Source of the DNA: Corynespora cassiicola
Taxonomy: Eukaryota; Ascomycota; Dothideomycetes; Pleosporales; Corynesporascaceae
Assembly: GCA_022059125.1 (NCBI GenBank)
Contig: JAEUWY010000012.1
Coordinates: 620,001 to 684,000, forward strand
DNA length: 64,000 nucleotides
Direction: 5' to 3'
Below are positions 44,608-56,800 of this stretch, one piece after another (position 1 is the stretch's first letter; every line of letters starts with the position of its first letter). The notes beneath the pieces are model-generated. The model saw only the letters and a list, made by a program, of their open reading frames with translations, searched no databases and was not told the origin of the DNA. A program made the translations under genes and the position numbers.

Positions 44608-47106
44608 TCATTGGCCGGGCTTGGAATAAGTAACAGAAATCAATAGATCGTCTCCCTGCCGTGTCGGCGTCAGCCTTGGCACCCACGCCGGGCTCTTCAA
44701 CGCGTTAATATCCACCGGCTGCTGTTCCTGCGGCCTCGCGCGGATCTGAAGCGGCCGCACTGCCTCCATTTCGTACATCAACGGACTCTTGGGCCACTGC
44801 CCGCTCTGGCTCCGCGTGCTGCGCTCGCTCCCTCGGCTGGGACTCCACGATTCCACGCTGCTGCTCCGGAGGTGCTGGCGGATGTATTGTGCGTGGCTCT
44901 TCAGCCCTGCTCTGTTGGGACTTCCCATGCGCAAGCGTCCTTCGAGCTGCAGAGCCTCGCGCTCGCCTCGCCGTTTGATGAGAAGCGACGGCGTTTCTGA
45001 CGCACCGCTCCAAGGACTGCTCCAAATTGGACTCTGCGAGTTTCTGGGGCTGCGCGGCACGAATTGGTTGGATGCCCGCGGTACCTTGGGATATCGCAGG
45101 TTGTGTATTGGCGACTCGGCCACTGCCGACAGTCTGTTTTTGTCTCTAGAGAGCCGCTTGTCGTCCTCGTCCTCGGGCGTTGGGTCGTTGGTACCCACCG
45201 TCTCGAACGATGTCTGAGACGAGATGGAATCCCGGATATTTGTTGAGCCCCTCGAAGCACGAGATGTTGCCCGCGATATGCTGCCATAGGAGGGCTTGGT
45301 CTTGATCTTGACAAGCTTGGGCGACGGAGCTTGACGCAAAAGGGGTGTTGGGCTTGCACCGGGTGTGGCGTATTTGGGTTGATGCGCAGTGAAATAGTAG
45401 TCTGGGATGTCACTTGACATGCTCAGCTCAGGAGTATGGGCCGGCTTGGGTGGCGGTCTGTACGCAGTATACGACTTGGTCATTTGTATCGGCGATCCGA
45501 GCTGTCGACTCTGCGTGGAGGCCTGCCGTTGAGGTGTGGATTCTGCGGGCGTGATCCGCTTTGGTAGAGGTCTCGAATGTCGGACTGGTATGTCCAAGAA
45601 CAGCTCGGGTTGTTGAGGCAGCTGACGGTTGCTTGGGGGCGTTTGGTCCGATGATGCATTTCCATTCATCGCCTGCCTTTGGCGCGATGGCTGTAAGCTG
45701 CGTATCGGCGGAACCGGGATGGGAGGCGTTGGTAACAGCTTCGATGACCTTCGTCGTTGTGGCGCATCGTCTTCCTCGAATACAGTCTCTTCCGAAAGAA
45801 CACTGTCTGGACGGAAAGCCACTTCCCGCTTGACGTTCCTAGGTCTTGCAGGAGCTACATCAAACTTGGGGGTTGTATCAGACTTGGGAACCGTATCAGG
45901 CTTGGTTGTTGGAGACGTCTTGATTGGCTCTCCGGGCAACTCTGCACTTATAGCAAGGCCAATCTGGTCAAGAGGCACATTGGGCGCCGAGTTGTTGTTG
46001 GCACCTGGTCGAAGCAGTGGATGTGTACTGCTGTGATCGGGCACGGGGCCTTGTGGTGTAAGATCAGGCTGTGATGAATTGCTGATAGCCTGCTGTTGCC
46101 GTGGGACAGGGAAGATGGTTGGCTGCTCCTGTCTTCTCGATACTGACTCGAGGTTGGTACCCACCCTTCGAACCGCCGGAGGTGGAGGTCTGGGAAATAT
46201 ATAGGTTGGCTGAGGCGAATTCATTGGAGACTGTCTTGATGCACCAGGAGGCGGGTTCCTAGAAAAGTAACGCGAAAACCGTGTTGAAAATTGGCGGTCC
46301 GGAGAACCCTCCATTCTCTTCTCCACAATTTGAGTGCCACGCTTCCGCTCCCTTCTTTTTCGGAGGAAAACACTCAGAGCCATGAGACTAATGGCAATGA
46401 TGAAGGTTGCAACAGCAGCCACAGAGAGACCGGCAATCTGTGCTGGAGTCATTGTCTTGGGGCCGTCGGATTGGCCAGCAGCTGGGCTCGTAGTAGGTGA
46501 AGCTGACTCAGATGTGGAAGGCGTGGTAGGCGTCGCAGGCGAAGTAGGAGAAAGAGTAGCAGACGTAATAGGAGGAACAGTAGAAGACGGAATAGATGAT
46601 ATCGAGTCTACTATGACCGAGTTTGTAGGTATAGACTGGATGCGTGATGACGAAGTTACTGGTGGCGTCGGTGAGGTGGTGGCCAATGGTCTCGTAGAGG
46701 TGGCAGAATTAGAGGATGTGGAAAAGCTGGGAACGACTGTCAGGACAGTGTGTGTTGGCGGAACTGCATCCCTCTGCCCCAGACAAATGTTGTACGCTGA
46801 AGCTGCTCTGCTATCCACCGTGGGGCATGATGCATATATGCAACCCAGGGCCGCCTCCCCGAGTGAGTCCCCGGAAGTGCTGTACCGTGAGCACAGACAG
46901 TTGATGTTGCCCTCAGCTGTACATGCAAGAGGGAAGCGTTCAACAAGTGATTCCCGAAGGCATGGCTGTGCACATGTGGGGATCTCCCGCTGCAGCAAGG
47001 GCGGGAGCGCCGTCGGCAGGGACGGGAACGACCCGGTGGTATGAGGCGTAGCTGCAATTAGGGTAGGCAACGTGATGCATAGCCTTTTGAAGAGGCTTAG
47101 AAGCAT
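44608..47106 (-). CDS. CFEM-domain single-pass membrane protein
   Basis: A single open frame of 832 residues from the ATG at 47106; the frame is open further upstream but the signal peptide (MLLSLFKRLCITLPTLIAAT) supports this start. The CFEM domain at about residues 38-105 has eight cysteines in family order: TCAQPC, FPLAC, INCLC, ALGC, ASC, YNIC, plus the usual GDSLGEAALGC block. A Ser/Thr/Pro-rich stalk follows to about 215, then one TM helix (IAGLSVAAVATFIIAISLMAL) with basic stop-transfer RKRRERKR. The 580-residue cytosolic tail is disordered, Pro/Ser/Arg-rich, and ends with SPAWVPRLTPTRQGDDL. CFEM proteins act in heme/iron capture, adhesion or signalling at the fungal surface. TM-anchored forms with a long tail are receptor-like. 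The usual heme-binding Asp is not obvious to me, so heme binding is open. Confidence 0.88.
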   Translation of the reverse strand: MLLSLFKRLCITLPTLIAATPHTTGSFPSLPTALPPLLQREIPTCAQPCLRESLVERFPLACTAEGNINCLCSRYSTSGDSLGEAALGCIYASCPTVDSRAASAYNICLGQRDAVPPTHTVLTVVPSFSTSSNSATSTRPLATTSPTPPVTSSSRIQSIPTNSVIVDSISSIPSSTVPPITSATLSPTSPATPTTPSTSESASPTTSPAAGQSDGPKTMTPAQIAGLSVAAVATFIIAISLMALSVFLRKRRERKRGTQIVEKRMEGSPDRQFSTRFSRYFSRNPPPGASRQSPMNSPQPTYIFPRPPPPAVRRVGTNLESVSRRQEQPTIFPVPRQQQAISNSSQPDLTPQGPVPDHSSTHPLLRPGANNNSAPNVPLDQIGLAISAELPGEPIKTSPTTKPDTVPKSDTTPKFDVAPARPRNVKREVAFRPDSVLSEETVFEEDDAPQRRRSSKLLPTPPIPVPPIRSLQPSRQRQAMNGNASSDQTPPSNRQLPQQPELFLDIPVRHSRPLPKRITPAESTPQRQASTQSRQLGSPIQMTKSYTAYRPPPKPAHTPELSMSSDIPDYYFTAHQPKYATPGASPTPLLRQAPSPKLVKIKTKPSYGSISRATSRASRGSTNIRDSISSQTSFETVGTNDPTPEDEDDKRLSRDKNRLSAVAESPIHNLRYPKVPRASNQFVPRSPRNSQSPIWSSPWSGASETPSLLIKRRGEREALQLEGRLRMGSPNRAGLKSHAQYIRQHLRSSSVESWSPSRGSERSTRSQSGQWPKSPLMYEMEAVRPLQIRARPQEQQPVDINALKSPAWVPRLTPTRQGDDLLISVTYSKPGQ

Positions 47107-49549
47107 ATTCGTACAGAAGCTGAAAAGGTATAAGCAGGCATTCTCCCGGATGAGGCTGTACGTAGCCAACCAAAAGTGCACTAACCTCGAAAGGACTAAG
47201 AGAGCGACATTGGGAAGACTACACAGAAAGTAGCGCCGATCCGGCGGCGCAGACGCTAGGAAATTGAAGGATAGACTGTAAAGAAACGACAACACAACAC
47301 TCGTCTCATGGACTTGCTTTCAACGGTGTTGAGATGCCATTGAGCGCTGGACGGTAGGTTGATAATATGTACCAACATGGTCTCCAGGCGCTGCGTCAGA
47401 GGTTTGCTTGAGTAGCCGCCGAGGCGTTGCCCCAGAATTGTTCTCGAAAGCATTGGTGCAAATAGTTAGCGCTCGGAGGGAGCAGAAAGAGTATCTGCCA
47501 TAGAGCGCCGACGAGCATGGTGTTGTGATGCAAAGCTTGGGTCGGAGAGCTAATCTTGGGCGCTTCGAATCGGGGCTAGCCCCATCGGGACATGCGTAAG
47601 CGCTGGCCGTGTCGTTGGCCTGCCGGATTGACCTGTCGACGCACGACTTTTGGCTAATTCTACCCGGGGACAAATCGAAATAGACCTTGGCAGACGTGTG
47701 CTTCGCCGCCTATGCACGGTGCCCTGCAGCCGGTAGCCACTTGTAGGCACTTGGGAGGCTCGGCGTGGATCGGTTCCTGGTGCCTTGGGCGATGCGCCTA
47801 GATGCGACGGTATCGTACGTCAGAGAGACCTGAACGTGCAATGGAAGGGGGGGCGCGACAGAGACCTGTCTCTGTCTCCCTATCCTGACGCCACAGGCAG
47901 TGTCAAGACTCTCCCTTGGCGAAATATAACGGATGGATCCGACCGCAAGCGTGGCCCTGTGGCTGGTGCGAAGGTACAGCTACACAAGCATCCCAAGCGA
48001 GTGGTTCGCGAGGTACACAGCCTTTGATCTCGCAGGAAAACAGGTAGTACAACCCACAAGTTTAGAAACGTCCCGCACCATCCACGCATAACTGGGACGT
48101 CGGAACCTCTGAGCCCCATCCTTCGCGGGCCGTCTTGCTAATGATGTTCTATTCCAGACGTGTGTTCACCATAAATGTCCGATGGAGCCCTGTGCCTTGG
48201 GTCCGATTTTTGACAAATTGGTAATGGTACATGCGGATACGCATTCAACCGGCTTGTCGCGATGCACTCCGACGGTCAGGCAAAGAGCCAGGTAAGAGGC
48301 GGGAGCAGCCGTCGCTTGTTGGTCCTCAAAATAGGTTGCGTGACAAATCTGGATCGCAGTGTATAGGGTTGCGGGTTGAGGCTCAGACCGAGAAAGGGCC
48401 AAGATCAAGAAAGCCGCTCGCGGAGATAAATTGCCGCGCAACGACCAGCAGTGAGTTTGAGTACATGCCCTTGTATTCTGTTGACCTTTCCAGGGCCGCA
48501 CTAATCGATAGCGGTAGCTTTGATCGACTGCCCCACGGATCTGTTCGTCAGCCGTAAACTGCACCGCGTGTATTGTGGAGAGACCAGCCCAGTCAGATTT
48601 CAAGCGGCGCACGGGGCTACGACACGGGCCGCTGTCAGAGTCGAACTCTGTATGGGAGTAATTCCTGCCGAAGACTCGGGGCTGGTGATCGGATATGTCG
48701 CGTCTCCCCCCGTGACCAGCCACGCTTCTCCGCACGCTGGGCTTGATGCAATCGTGGGTCAGGTCGTGTGCAATCAGGAAGTTCACCCGGGACACGCGGC
48801 TGTAGGGTGCAACGCGAGACCAGTGCCAGTGTCGATCTGATGCTGGAAGCATTCATCCGTTGACGCGTGAGGTTATCTCCAGATGGAGCGCTCCTATGTC
48901 CGTCCGGTGTCACAATTATGAATGGCTGCGCCTGACAGCGGTGTTCCAGCCATGGTGGTGGCAACGTGCTCAAACAGTGTCCAGTGGCTTCTCTGTTAGG
49001 AAAGAGTCCCGCTGATAATTTTTTTTCAGAGTTTTCCATGTTGCAATGGGCATGGGCATGGGCATGTGGGTAGATACCCACGCGAGGCATGCTAGATGGG
49101 ATGCCAATATGACAATGCCATGGCGGTGTCCATTCAGCAGCATGGGGTGACGGATTGGGTCTCGTGAGTGTGAAAAAGGGTGAAGAGGACGCCAGTCAGA
49201 CCCGTCTACTCTGGTACATGAGGGTACATTGGTCATGGTGGAATGACGCGTTGATCGCCCCGGGGGCTGACTCGTAACGCTCACAACGTGGGAGCAAGGG
49301 TCTGAGGGAGCTGTGTGGATCTCAGACAGGCACATGGTGATGGCGATGAAGCGTTCCTGAAGCGGGCATAATTTCGGCAGTTCGCCGGCAAGCGGGCCAT
49401 AGTGCTGCTTGGTGGTACGATATGTCGGCAGCGTTCTACGATTCGCAAGTAGGAGGCATTCACAGAGGATGCCGTCGGCCGCGGGTAACGGCTCGACTGG
49501 GTTGGCCGGTGGAGATGATACAGAGGGGGTGGTGAGGCAGGGAGGCATC

Positions 49550-49604
49550 AGGAGGGCGCCAGGAGGGCGCCAGGAGGGCACCAGGAGGGCACCAGGAGGG
49601 CACC
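49550..49604. repeat. 11 bp minisatellite, five copies
   Basis: Five tandem units of AGGAGGGCRCC: the first two read GCGCC, the last three GCACC. Confidence 0.92.
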
Positions 49605-51385
49605 AGGATATGGGGCAGAGGTTTGCAACTGCTCGGGAGTCGGGAGCGGCTACGGGGTATATGACCTCTTCAAGAAGGGCTCTGCTGCGATGCCCGCTCC
49701 GAACGCAGGCGAAGGCGATCACGCGTCGGATATTTGACAGTTCAAATCATGGACGGACTCTTGGGAGGGTGAGGCTCAGGGGAAGCGAGCCGCGGAGCAC
49801 GCAGAGCAACAGAGGGTCGCCACGGGCGGGCGGGTGATTGGCCAGATGCGGGCAAGGCACGAGTCGGGGAGATGAAGACGCGGTGGTCAGGAAACGCGAC
49901 GAAGGTTTCTGGAGGAGGGCGAGTGTTCGCGAACGGGGCGCTAGGCCGCATCGGGATGCGATGCATGCAGGTGATGGCGTGGCTGGGCCCGGCACTGGCG
50001 GCGAGGGCAGGCGTGATTGGCTGGCGGAGTCGGGGCCTGGCGCGACGGCTGGCTGTGTGCGAATGGCTGCAAATGGCTTCAAATAGCTGGCCGTGGCGGC
50101 GACGGGCTGCTGGAAGCCGCTCTGCTAGCACGGCGATGCCTTGCAGCGAGGTTGAAACCTGGGCACTACGGCATCGGCGGGCTGGATGGGCTCGACGAGC
50201 TGGATGGGCAGGTCATCGTCACCAGCGGTGTGGCAGGGAGCAGCTTGCGGGGGCAAGACGTTGAGGGCTACGATCAAACCGGGCCTGCGACAGGCACGCA
50301 GAAACGTTTCACGGCGGGCTGGGAGCGGGCCTCTTGCCACTGGGCGGCCCCTGCGCCTGGCTCTTATTTAACCAACGCCCCTATTTTTCTACAGAACTTC
50401 TAGAAAGGCTTGCTAGTCAGGCTCGGGCGCGGCTTGGGGCCTTGCTGGAAGCAGCAGGCGTGGGTGGGCCGGCCTCAGCACTAGGGCCAGTATAGGCGGT
50501 CCCAGTCCGTCCCAGCGAGGTCCCAGTCCGTCCCCAGAGGCGAAGGCCCAGGGCGACAGGGACAGCGTGAGCAGGGCAGCGGGAGCGTCGCAGCGGATCG
50601 CCTTTGCCGTGGTCGGGGGTGGGTGGCATGGTGGCATGGTGGCATTGGTAATCAATCAGCAAGCACAGCGCAGGGCAGCGCAGGGCAGCGCAGCGGGCCG
50701 GAGGGGTGGGAGAGGCAGAACGGCAGCAGGAGCCAGAAGGAAAAAAGAAGCAAGGCGACATATACAAACAACGAGGGAAAGAAAAATAAAAAGACGTTTC
50801 TTGTCGCTTGGGCGTTTGCGTCCGACTGTCGCGCCGTCAGTGCCAGTCGCCCGTCGCCCGTCGCGGCCGTCGCCAGTCGCAGGAGGCGCAACGGGCGGCC
50901 CAGGCAGCCCAAGGTGGTGTCGGAGACAGTAGGAGGGCGCGGTGGGTAGCAGAGGCAGAGCGTAGGTAGGTAGCAAGTGTAGAGAAACCGCCGTCGACCA
51001 GGCACCGCAATGGCGCGGGCTGCTACTGGGGCCTACTGGGGCCTAGTGATGGCTAAGCTCAGACTGGCGCAGAGTCGCGCCTGCCCGCTCAGACTCTGGC
51101 GGCGTCGCTCGCTTGCCTCTCGCAGGGCCCAGCGTCGGTTCAGCGTCGGTTCTGGGCAAGCGCGACTCCCCTTTCGCGGCAGTCCAAAAGCCTCTGGCTG
51201 CCTCCCCGAACCTACGCCTGTTCTGTCCGTCCGTTCGAACTGTCCTGTCCCTTCTAATCCTCCCCCATCGCCCTCTCTCACGGCACGCCGACTCCACGCC
51301 TCCTGAACGCCCCCGAGCCCGCCCATTGCCAGCACCAAGCTGCCGTGCAACCTCTGCTGCGACACCCCCAGCGGCGCCTCTACGA

Positions 51386-51456
51386 ACTGCGACCTGCGAC
51401 CTGCTGCGACCCGCGACCCGCGACCCAGCGACCCTGCGACCCTGCGACCCTGCGAG
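51386..51456. repeat. Interspersed GCGACC(C) repeats
   Basis: Near-tandem CTGCGACC, CCGCGACC and CTGCGACCC units, imperfect, in the G-alpha upstream region. Confidence 0.75.
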
Positions 51457-51772
51457 CACCCTCGCCTCTCCAAGCCCCGACCAGCTCGCCGCTCCCCCAG
51501 CGCCAGCCCTCCCAACCGCATCCGACCTCCGTCTCCCATTCACCATTCACCATCCACCCACACCCACCCCGTTCACCACCCACGGTCCCTTTTTTTTTAT
51601 TTTGCACGCCGCAGTCACGTCCACGTCGCCACGACAAAGCAACCTTTTCCCGTAATTTCCTGGTGAGTCCTGCCTGCCTTACTCCCGCCGCTCCTGCCCT
51701 TGCCGCCCTCTGCCGTGCCTGCCTCGACTCGGCCGTCCGCTCAGCGAACGAACAAGCAAGCAAACACCTGCC

Positions 51773-51803
51773 CTGCTGCTGCTGCTGCTGCTACTACTGC
51801 TGC
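51773..51803. repeat. CTG trinucleotide repeat
   Basis: Six CTG/GCT copies, then CTACTA and two more CTG. It lies about 220 bp before the G-alpha start, probably in transcribed leader or leader intron. Confidence 0.85.
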
Positions 51804-52022
51804 AAGTCGCTCTGCTGCCATCACCGATCGCCCGCGCCACGCCGTCAGTCCGCCTGCCTGCCCGCTGCTGGCCCGCTGCTGGCCCGCCGCCTGCTCCCCC
51901 GTGCCTTGTATTCGTGTGTTGACGCTCCCTGCTTGCAGATTCCGTGTCGGCCGGCCTCGCGACGGATCAATTGTTGCTACTTACTTTCACCCAACTAATA
52001 CCCGCCCACACCATCCGCCGCC

Positions 52023-53299
52023 ATGGGTTGCGGAATGAGCACAGAGGAGAAGGAGGGGAAGCAGAGGAATGAGGAGATTGAGAACCAGCTCAAGCGCGAC
52101 AAAATGATGCAGCGCAACGAGATCAAGATGCTGCTGCTCGGTCCGTCCCAGCTGCCCTGACACCCCCCCAATCCACCCACTGACCCGTCCCAGGTGCCGG
52201 TGAATCCGGCAAGTCGACCATCCTGAAGCAGATGAAGCTCATCCACGAGGGCGGCTACTCTCGCGACGAGCGCGAGTCCTTCAAGGAGATCATCTTCAGC
52301 AACACGGTCCAGTCGATGCGCGTCATCCTCGAGGCCATGGAGTCGCTCGAGCTGCCCCTCGACGACCAGCGCGCCGAGTACCACGTCCAGACCATCTTCA
52401 TGCAGCCCGCCCAGATCGAAGGCGACAGCCTGCCCCCAGAGGTCGGCAGCGCCATCTCGGCCCTGTGGAAGGATGCCGGCGTGCAGCAGTGCTTCCAGCG
52501 CTCGCGCGAATACCAACTGAACGACTCGGCCAAATAGTGGGTACCGCCGCTACCACAACATTGCACGCACTGACCCTCCTGCCAGCTACTTCGACTCAAT
52601 TGACCGCATTGCCGCCCCCGACTACATTCCCAACGATCAGGATGTCCTCCGCTCGCGTGTCAAGACGACCGGTATCACCGAGACCACCTTCATCATCGGC
52701 GACCTGACCTACCGCATGTTCGACGTCGGAGGTCAGCGATCAGAGCGAAAGAAGTGGATCCACTGCTTCGAGAACGTCACCACCATCCTCTTCCTGGTCG
52801 CCATCTCCGAGTACGACCAGCTGCTGTTCGAAGACGAGACGGTGAACCGTATGCAGGAGGCCCTCACCTTGTTCGACTCCATCTGCAACTCGAGATGGTT
52901 CGTCAAGACATCCATCATCCTCTTCTTGAACAAGATCGATAGGTTCAAAGAGAAGCTGCCCGTCAGCCCCATGAAGAACTACTTCCCCGACTACGAGGGT
53001 AAGATTGCGCGTCACCGCTTGCAAACGATGCAATGTGCTAATCGATCGATACAGGCGGCCCAGACTACGCTGCGGCGTGTGACTACATCCTCAATAGGTT
53101 CGTCTCGCTCAACCAGCACGAGACCAAGCAGATCTATACCCACTTCACCTGTGCCACGGATACCATGCAGATCCGGTTCGTCATGGCCGCAGTAAACGGT
53201 ACGTAGCCCACCTCGTATATCCCCCAAAAATGGCCCCCGTGCTAATACAACCCAGACATCATCATCCAGGAGAACCTTCGGTTGTGCGGTCTCATATAA
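52023..53299 (+). CDS. Heterotrimeric G-protein alpha subunit, group I (Gi-like)
   Basis: Five exons: 52023-52140, 52194-52536, 52586-52998, 53055-53198 and 53256-53299. Introns are 53, 49, 56 and 57 bp, giving 353 residues, exactly the usual length. N-terminus MGCGMS carries Gly2 for myristoylation and Cys3 for palmitoylation. GTP-binding blocks: GAGESGKST (P-loop), RSRVKTTGI (switch I), [12 protein letters not shown] (switch II, catalytic Gln), FLNKIDRF (NKxD type) and TCATDT. The C-terminus ENLRLCGLI has Cys four from the end, the ADP-ribosylation site of Gi-type subunits. It belongs with fadA, gna-1, magB and CGA1, which control growth, conidiation, secondary metabolism and virulence via cAMP and MAP kinase signalling at the plasma membrane. 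Intron positions are inside codons for conserved residues and the joins are unambiguous. Confidence 0.98.
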
Positions 53300-53801
53300 G
53301 AAGCTGGGAATTGGGACGAAAAGTCTTTTCTGTGAGTTGGTCACAGGTTGTATGCTTTGACGACGGCCATTTACGGCGTTGAGAAAATGCGTTTCTTTAT
53401 TGTCGACTTTTGCCACACTTCGACTTTTGTTGCGTGGCGGCTCCCCTCCCGAGTTCTCTTTGATACCCTGCCTGGGCCGGGGCTTGCAACCAACAAAGTA
53501 ACCTTTTTTATTTCCGAGCGGTAGAAACTCTGCTAGTCTACCAGCATCATCTTAGTTTTCTTTCTCTTTCCTTCCTGTAAACTGGAAATGGGGAAACCAC
53601 CTCCCTTGGGATCACTTTGTTTCCCCTACTACCACTACTTTGTCACGCCTGGCCACATGTCTTTGGGAGCGCCTGTGCAGTTGTTAAGCTACCGAGTACT
53701 CATGTCTACCTCGACCTTTTGAAAGCGCCTTCGCTTTGGTTTTGTCTCCACGTTTCTTCCGCCCCTTCCCATCCGGACTGCTACACCACTACAACTACTT
53801 T

Positions 53802-53850
53802 CACCACCACCACCACCACCACCACAACAACAACAACAACAACCACAACA
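53802..53850. repeat. ACC and ACA trinucleotide microsatellite
   Basis: About seven CAC units followed by seven ACA/CAA units, in the 3' flank of the G-alpha gene. Confidence 0.85.
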
Positions 53851-56800
53851 AGAGCCTTACTCGTCACGCAAACAACGACAGACGAGGAAAGATGGGATGG
53901 GTCGGAATGGGGTTACGGATCTTTTTCACTTGTTTCTTTACCATTTCTTTCTCGACTTTTTTACTTAATTTTTTTATTCCAACAAGCCGACGGAATGGAG
54001 GAAGGGAGAGGAACGAGTATAAACAGATGCAGATGCAAAAGATGCGTTTGGGGTGGAGGGGGGAAAGAATCTTGATTGAAAGAGGGGGTTTGAGGGTTGA
54101 GGCATCGAGCGAGATATGTAGTGAATGATTTCTTGTTTGTGAATGACCTTTTTTTCTTGGTGTTGGGTGTTTGATTGAGGTGTGATGTTTGCGTGCGAGG
54201 TGGGCGGGTGGTACATGTGTGAGGGGGTTGATGTGGCGGGGGTTACATTACACAGAAGGAGAGAATGGGAAGGGGGTGTATGTGGGTGTACGAAATGCAC
54301 GGATGGATGCATTTGAACAGAAAGGAAAAGGGTGCTGAATGGACGAATGAACAAACATAGCCTCAGCCAAAGCGTTTGGGGACGGGATCACAGCAGCTCC
54401 CCTTGTGCGATGTGAGGATCCCGAAGCGGGACCAGTATTTTCGTCTCTCTCCATCTATCCATTCATCCATCCACGCCCAAGTAAAGGACGGAAGAGTGCA
54501 TGGCATGTATGGCATGGACGTCGTCGGATAGGCACCCTGCCCAATACTAACTTAGCAGCCACCGGACCTAGCTAGATAGGTCGGTCCCTAGGTACCTTGG
54601 AAACCACCTAACCCACAAACCCGCACCCCAATCTATCCCCATGCCCCCCCCCGCAAGCACGGCGTTTCCCCCCCAATGCTTGCTCGCCGAGGTAAAAAAA
54701 AAACGCTCAAGAGAGAAGGGAAAAGGCCCGTCTACGCGCGGGCGGGCGTGGGGCCCAAATGCCAGTTTTCGGGCCGTACCTTGCCTTGCCCTGCCTTGGT
54801 CTCTTTCGAAAAAAAATAAACAAGGTGGTGCTTGGCTTTGTTTTGGTACAAGAGGGCTCTGTGCTTTTCCAAAGTTCTCGTCTTTCGTCTCTGCGGGAGT
54901 TCAGTGTGCGAGGGGAGGGGGGGGGGGGGATGTTTGGCTTGGGAAAGGCTTGGTGGGGGTGTTTTGGGCCTGTGGGTGGTGGAAGGGGAAGGTTGGGTAG
55001 GGTAGGGTTGGGCTTGGATGTAGCTGGTACCGGGTTCTAGGGTCCACGGTGCAAACGAGTGCCCTCCCGTGTGTTCCAACGGCTATCTTGGTGTTTTCCC
55101 TTTGGGTTGGGGTGGGATGGCGCGTTGGGCAGGCAACGGGACACCAAGGGAGGGAAAATGGCTACAGGCCGTACAGTGCAAGTCCCCAACAGTGCAAGTG
55201 TCCCAGCTGAGCCGTGAACGCGCAGGAGCGGTACGATGCGTACAACTCTGTCATGACGAATAAGGCGCTGATCGCACCATCAGTCCGGCAGCTAGCAAAA
55301 CCCTCCATCGCGCGCCTTGATCATCAACCAAAGATTTCGAGCGAGCCCCCCACGAAACATCCGCCTCAGCCTGGGCAGCCCCGCTGGGCGTCTCCGTTGT
55401 CGCCGTCGCACCCTGATCATCAATCAAGGAGCGGGAGAGAATAGGTAATCATGAGATGATCTGCCAACCACATGCTTCCGTCTTGAGCTCCTGGACGAGG
55501 CGAGTCGCTATTCCGGCTCTGCGCGGAAAATAAGGGTAGCATGCACTGGACGCATGCAGTTGCATGCGCTACTTGCTGCTGCTGATGTTGCCCCATCCAT
55601 CCTTGCATTGCGGACCTGCAGGGCCCGGGGGTCGTGGGCTGCGCTGCGCTGCGCAGGGCGTGGACGAGTCTTCGACCGACGCGAGACCAACGCGCGGGGT
55701 ACACTGCGGTGGCCAGCCAGCTGCGCCAACGCGGCAGTACCCATGCTCCAACCTTCTCTCTGCCTTGGCTCTTGTTCCTTCTCAGATAACCTTTTTCGTT
55801 TCCATCTTTCTTTTTTTTGCTGCTCGGCCTCTCCAAGAGGCTCAGAATGCCGCCGCTCTGGAACCGTTCGGCGGGTCCGAGATGTCCTGCCCGGCCTTGT
55901 GCGTGCATGCAGCAGCCCAGCCAAAGCAAGATGCACCCCCCGGGGACCGTGCATTAGCGAATGAGGCTCGGGGATCGAGAGAGCGCTGGAATGCCCAAAA
56001 TGTAAGCGCTTCGGGTTTCGCTTGAGTGGCCAAGGGAGGTCCCTCGCCCATCTCAGCCCTCATCGATCCCTCAACTGATCCACACTTGTGTGTGAGAGCC
56101 CAGCAACAGCATGGTGCAAGAAAGCGTGGCGGGTGTGGCACATGGAACGGGTGGGTAGGTTGCGCCGCGGAGGGATATGTGCGTTTCCGCCCGAGGACTG
56201 CGTGGGTGCGGTGCGGTGCATGCAGAGATGTTTATTTTTGGGCGAGGGCCTTCCTGTTTCGGCGGCAGTTATTAGGTGAGATTGGTAAGTTGATGATGGA
56301 AGAGAGCGTTCACATATGCAGTGGTATAGAGGTCCGGTGGGAGGCCTTGTCGGAGTTTCGCATCGATAGGTCGATGAGATCTTAGTCTTTGCGGTTGGGA
56401 GGTTTGCGGGTGGTACTAGAGCGTCAGCCATCGGGAATTATGGGTGAGTAATAGAGTTGGCGACGGCTTCGGAGATCTAGCCGTTGTGGTTTGTATTGGA
56501 AGGAATATGGGATAGTGGGTGACTATGGAAGTGAGATTCGGGAATTAAGAGACTGCGGTGTAAGATGGTAGTGTTTCGAGTATTAGCGGGTAAATGCAAG
56601 CTATTGGAGTTGGCATCGGGATGATGAGTAGATGATTGGAGTACCTAGGGTTCAGTGGGGCACAGTGCACACACTTGGGGCTTGGGGTGGCTTTACACAG
56701 TGCAGTTTCTTAGGTCGGCAGTTTCCCTTTTTGGGTGTTGTCGACGGATTGGGTCATGCTTGATGCTTGGCAGTGGTGGTCAAGCACTACACTACTGTTG

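Larger units (their letters stand above)
47107..52022. other. Intergenic 4.9 kb, no gene supported; right end is G-alpha leader
   Basis: Open frames of up to 250 codons occur on the minus strand (48166-48852, 48970-49722) but show no domain and ordinary composition. An 11 bp tandem repeat lies at 49550-49604. From about 51250 the sequence is C-rich with short tandem motifs. It probably contains the 5' leader of the G-alpha gene, perhaps with an intron at 51663-51938 (GTGAGT...TTGCAG). Confidence 0.4.

Noticed and set aside
48600..48680. Possible tRNA (GAGTCGAACTC resembles a T arm)
   Set aside because: No acceptor stem, D arm or anticodon arm can be folded around it.
48166..48852. 228-codon minus-strand open frame
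   Set aside because: It has no recognisable domain, signal peptide or intron pattern, and its composition matches random GC-rich DNA.
48970..49722. 250-codon minus-strand open frame across the 11 bp repeat
   Set aside because: Its Pro/Gly/Ala-rich middle is simply the translated minisatellite, and the ends show nothing conserved.
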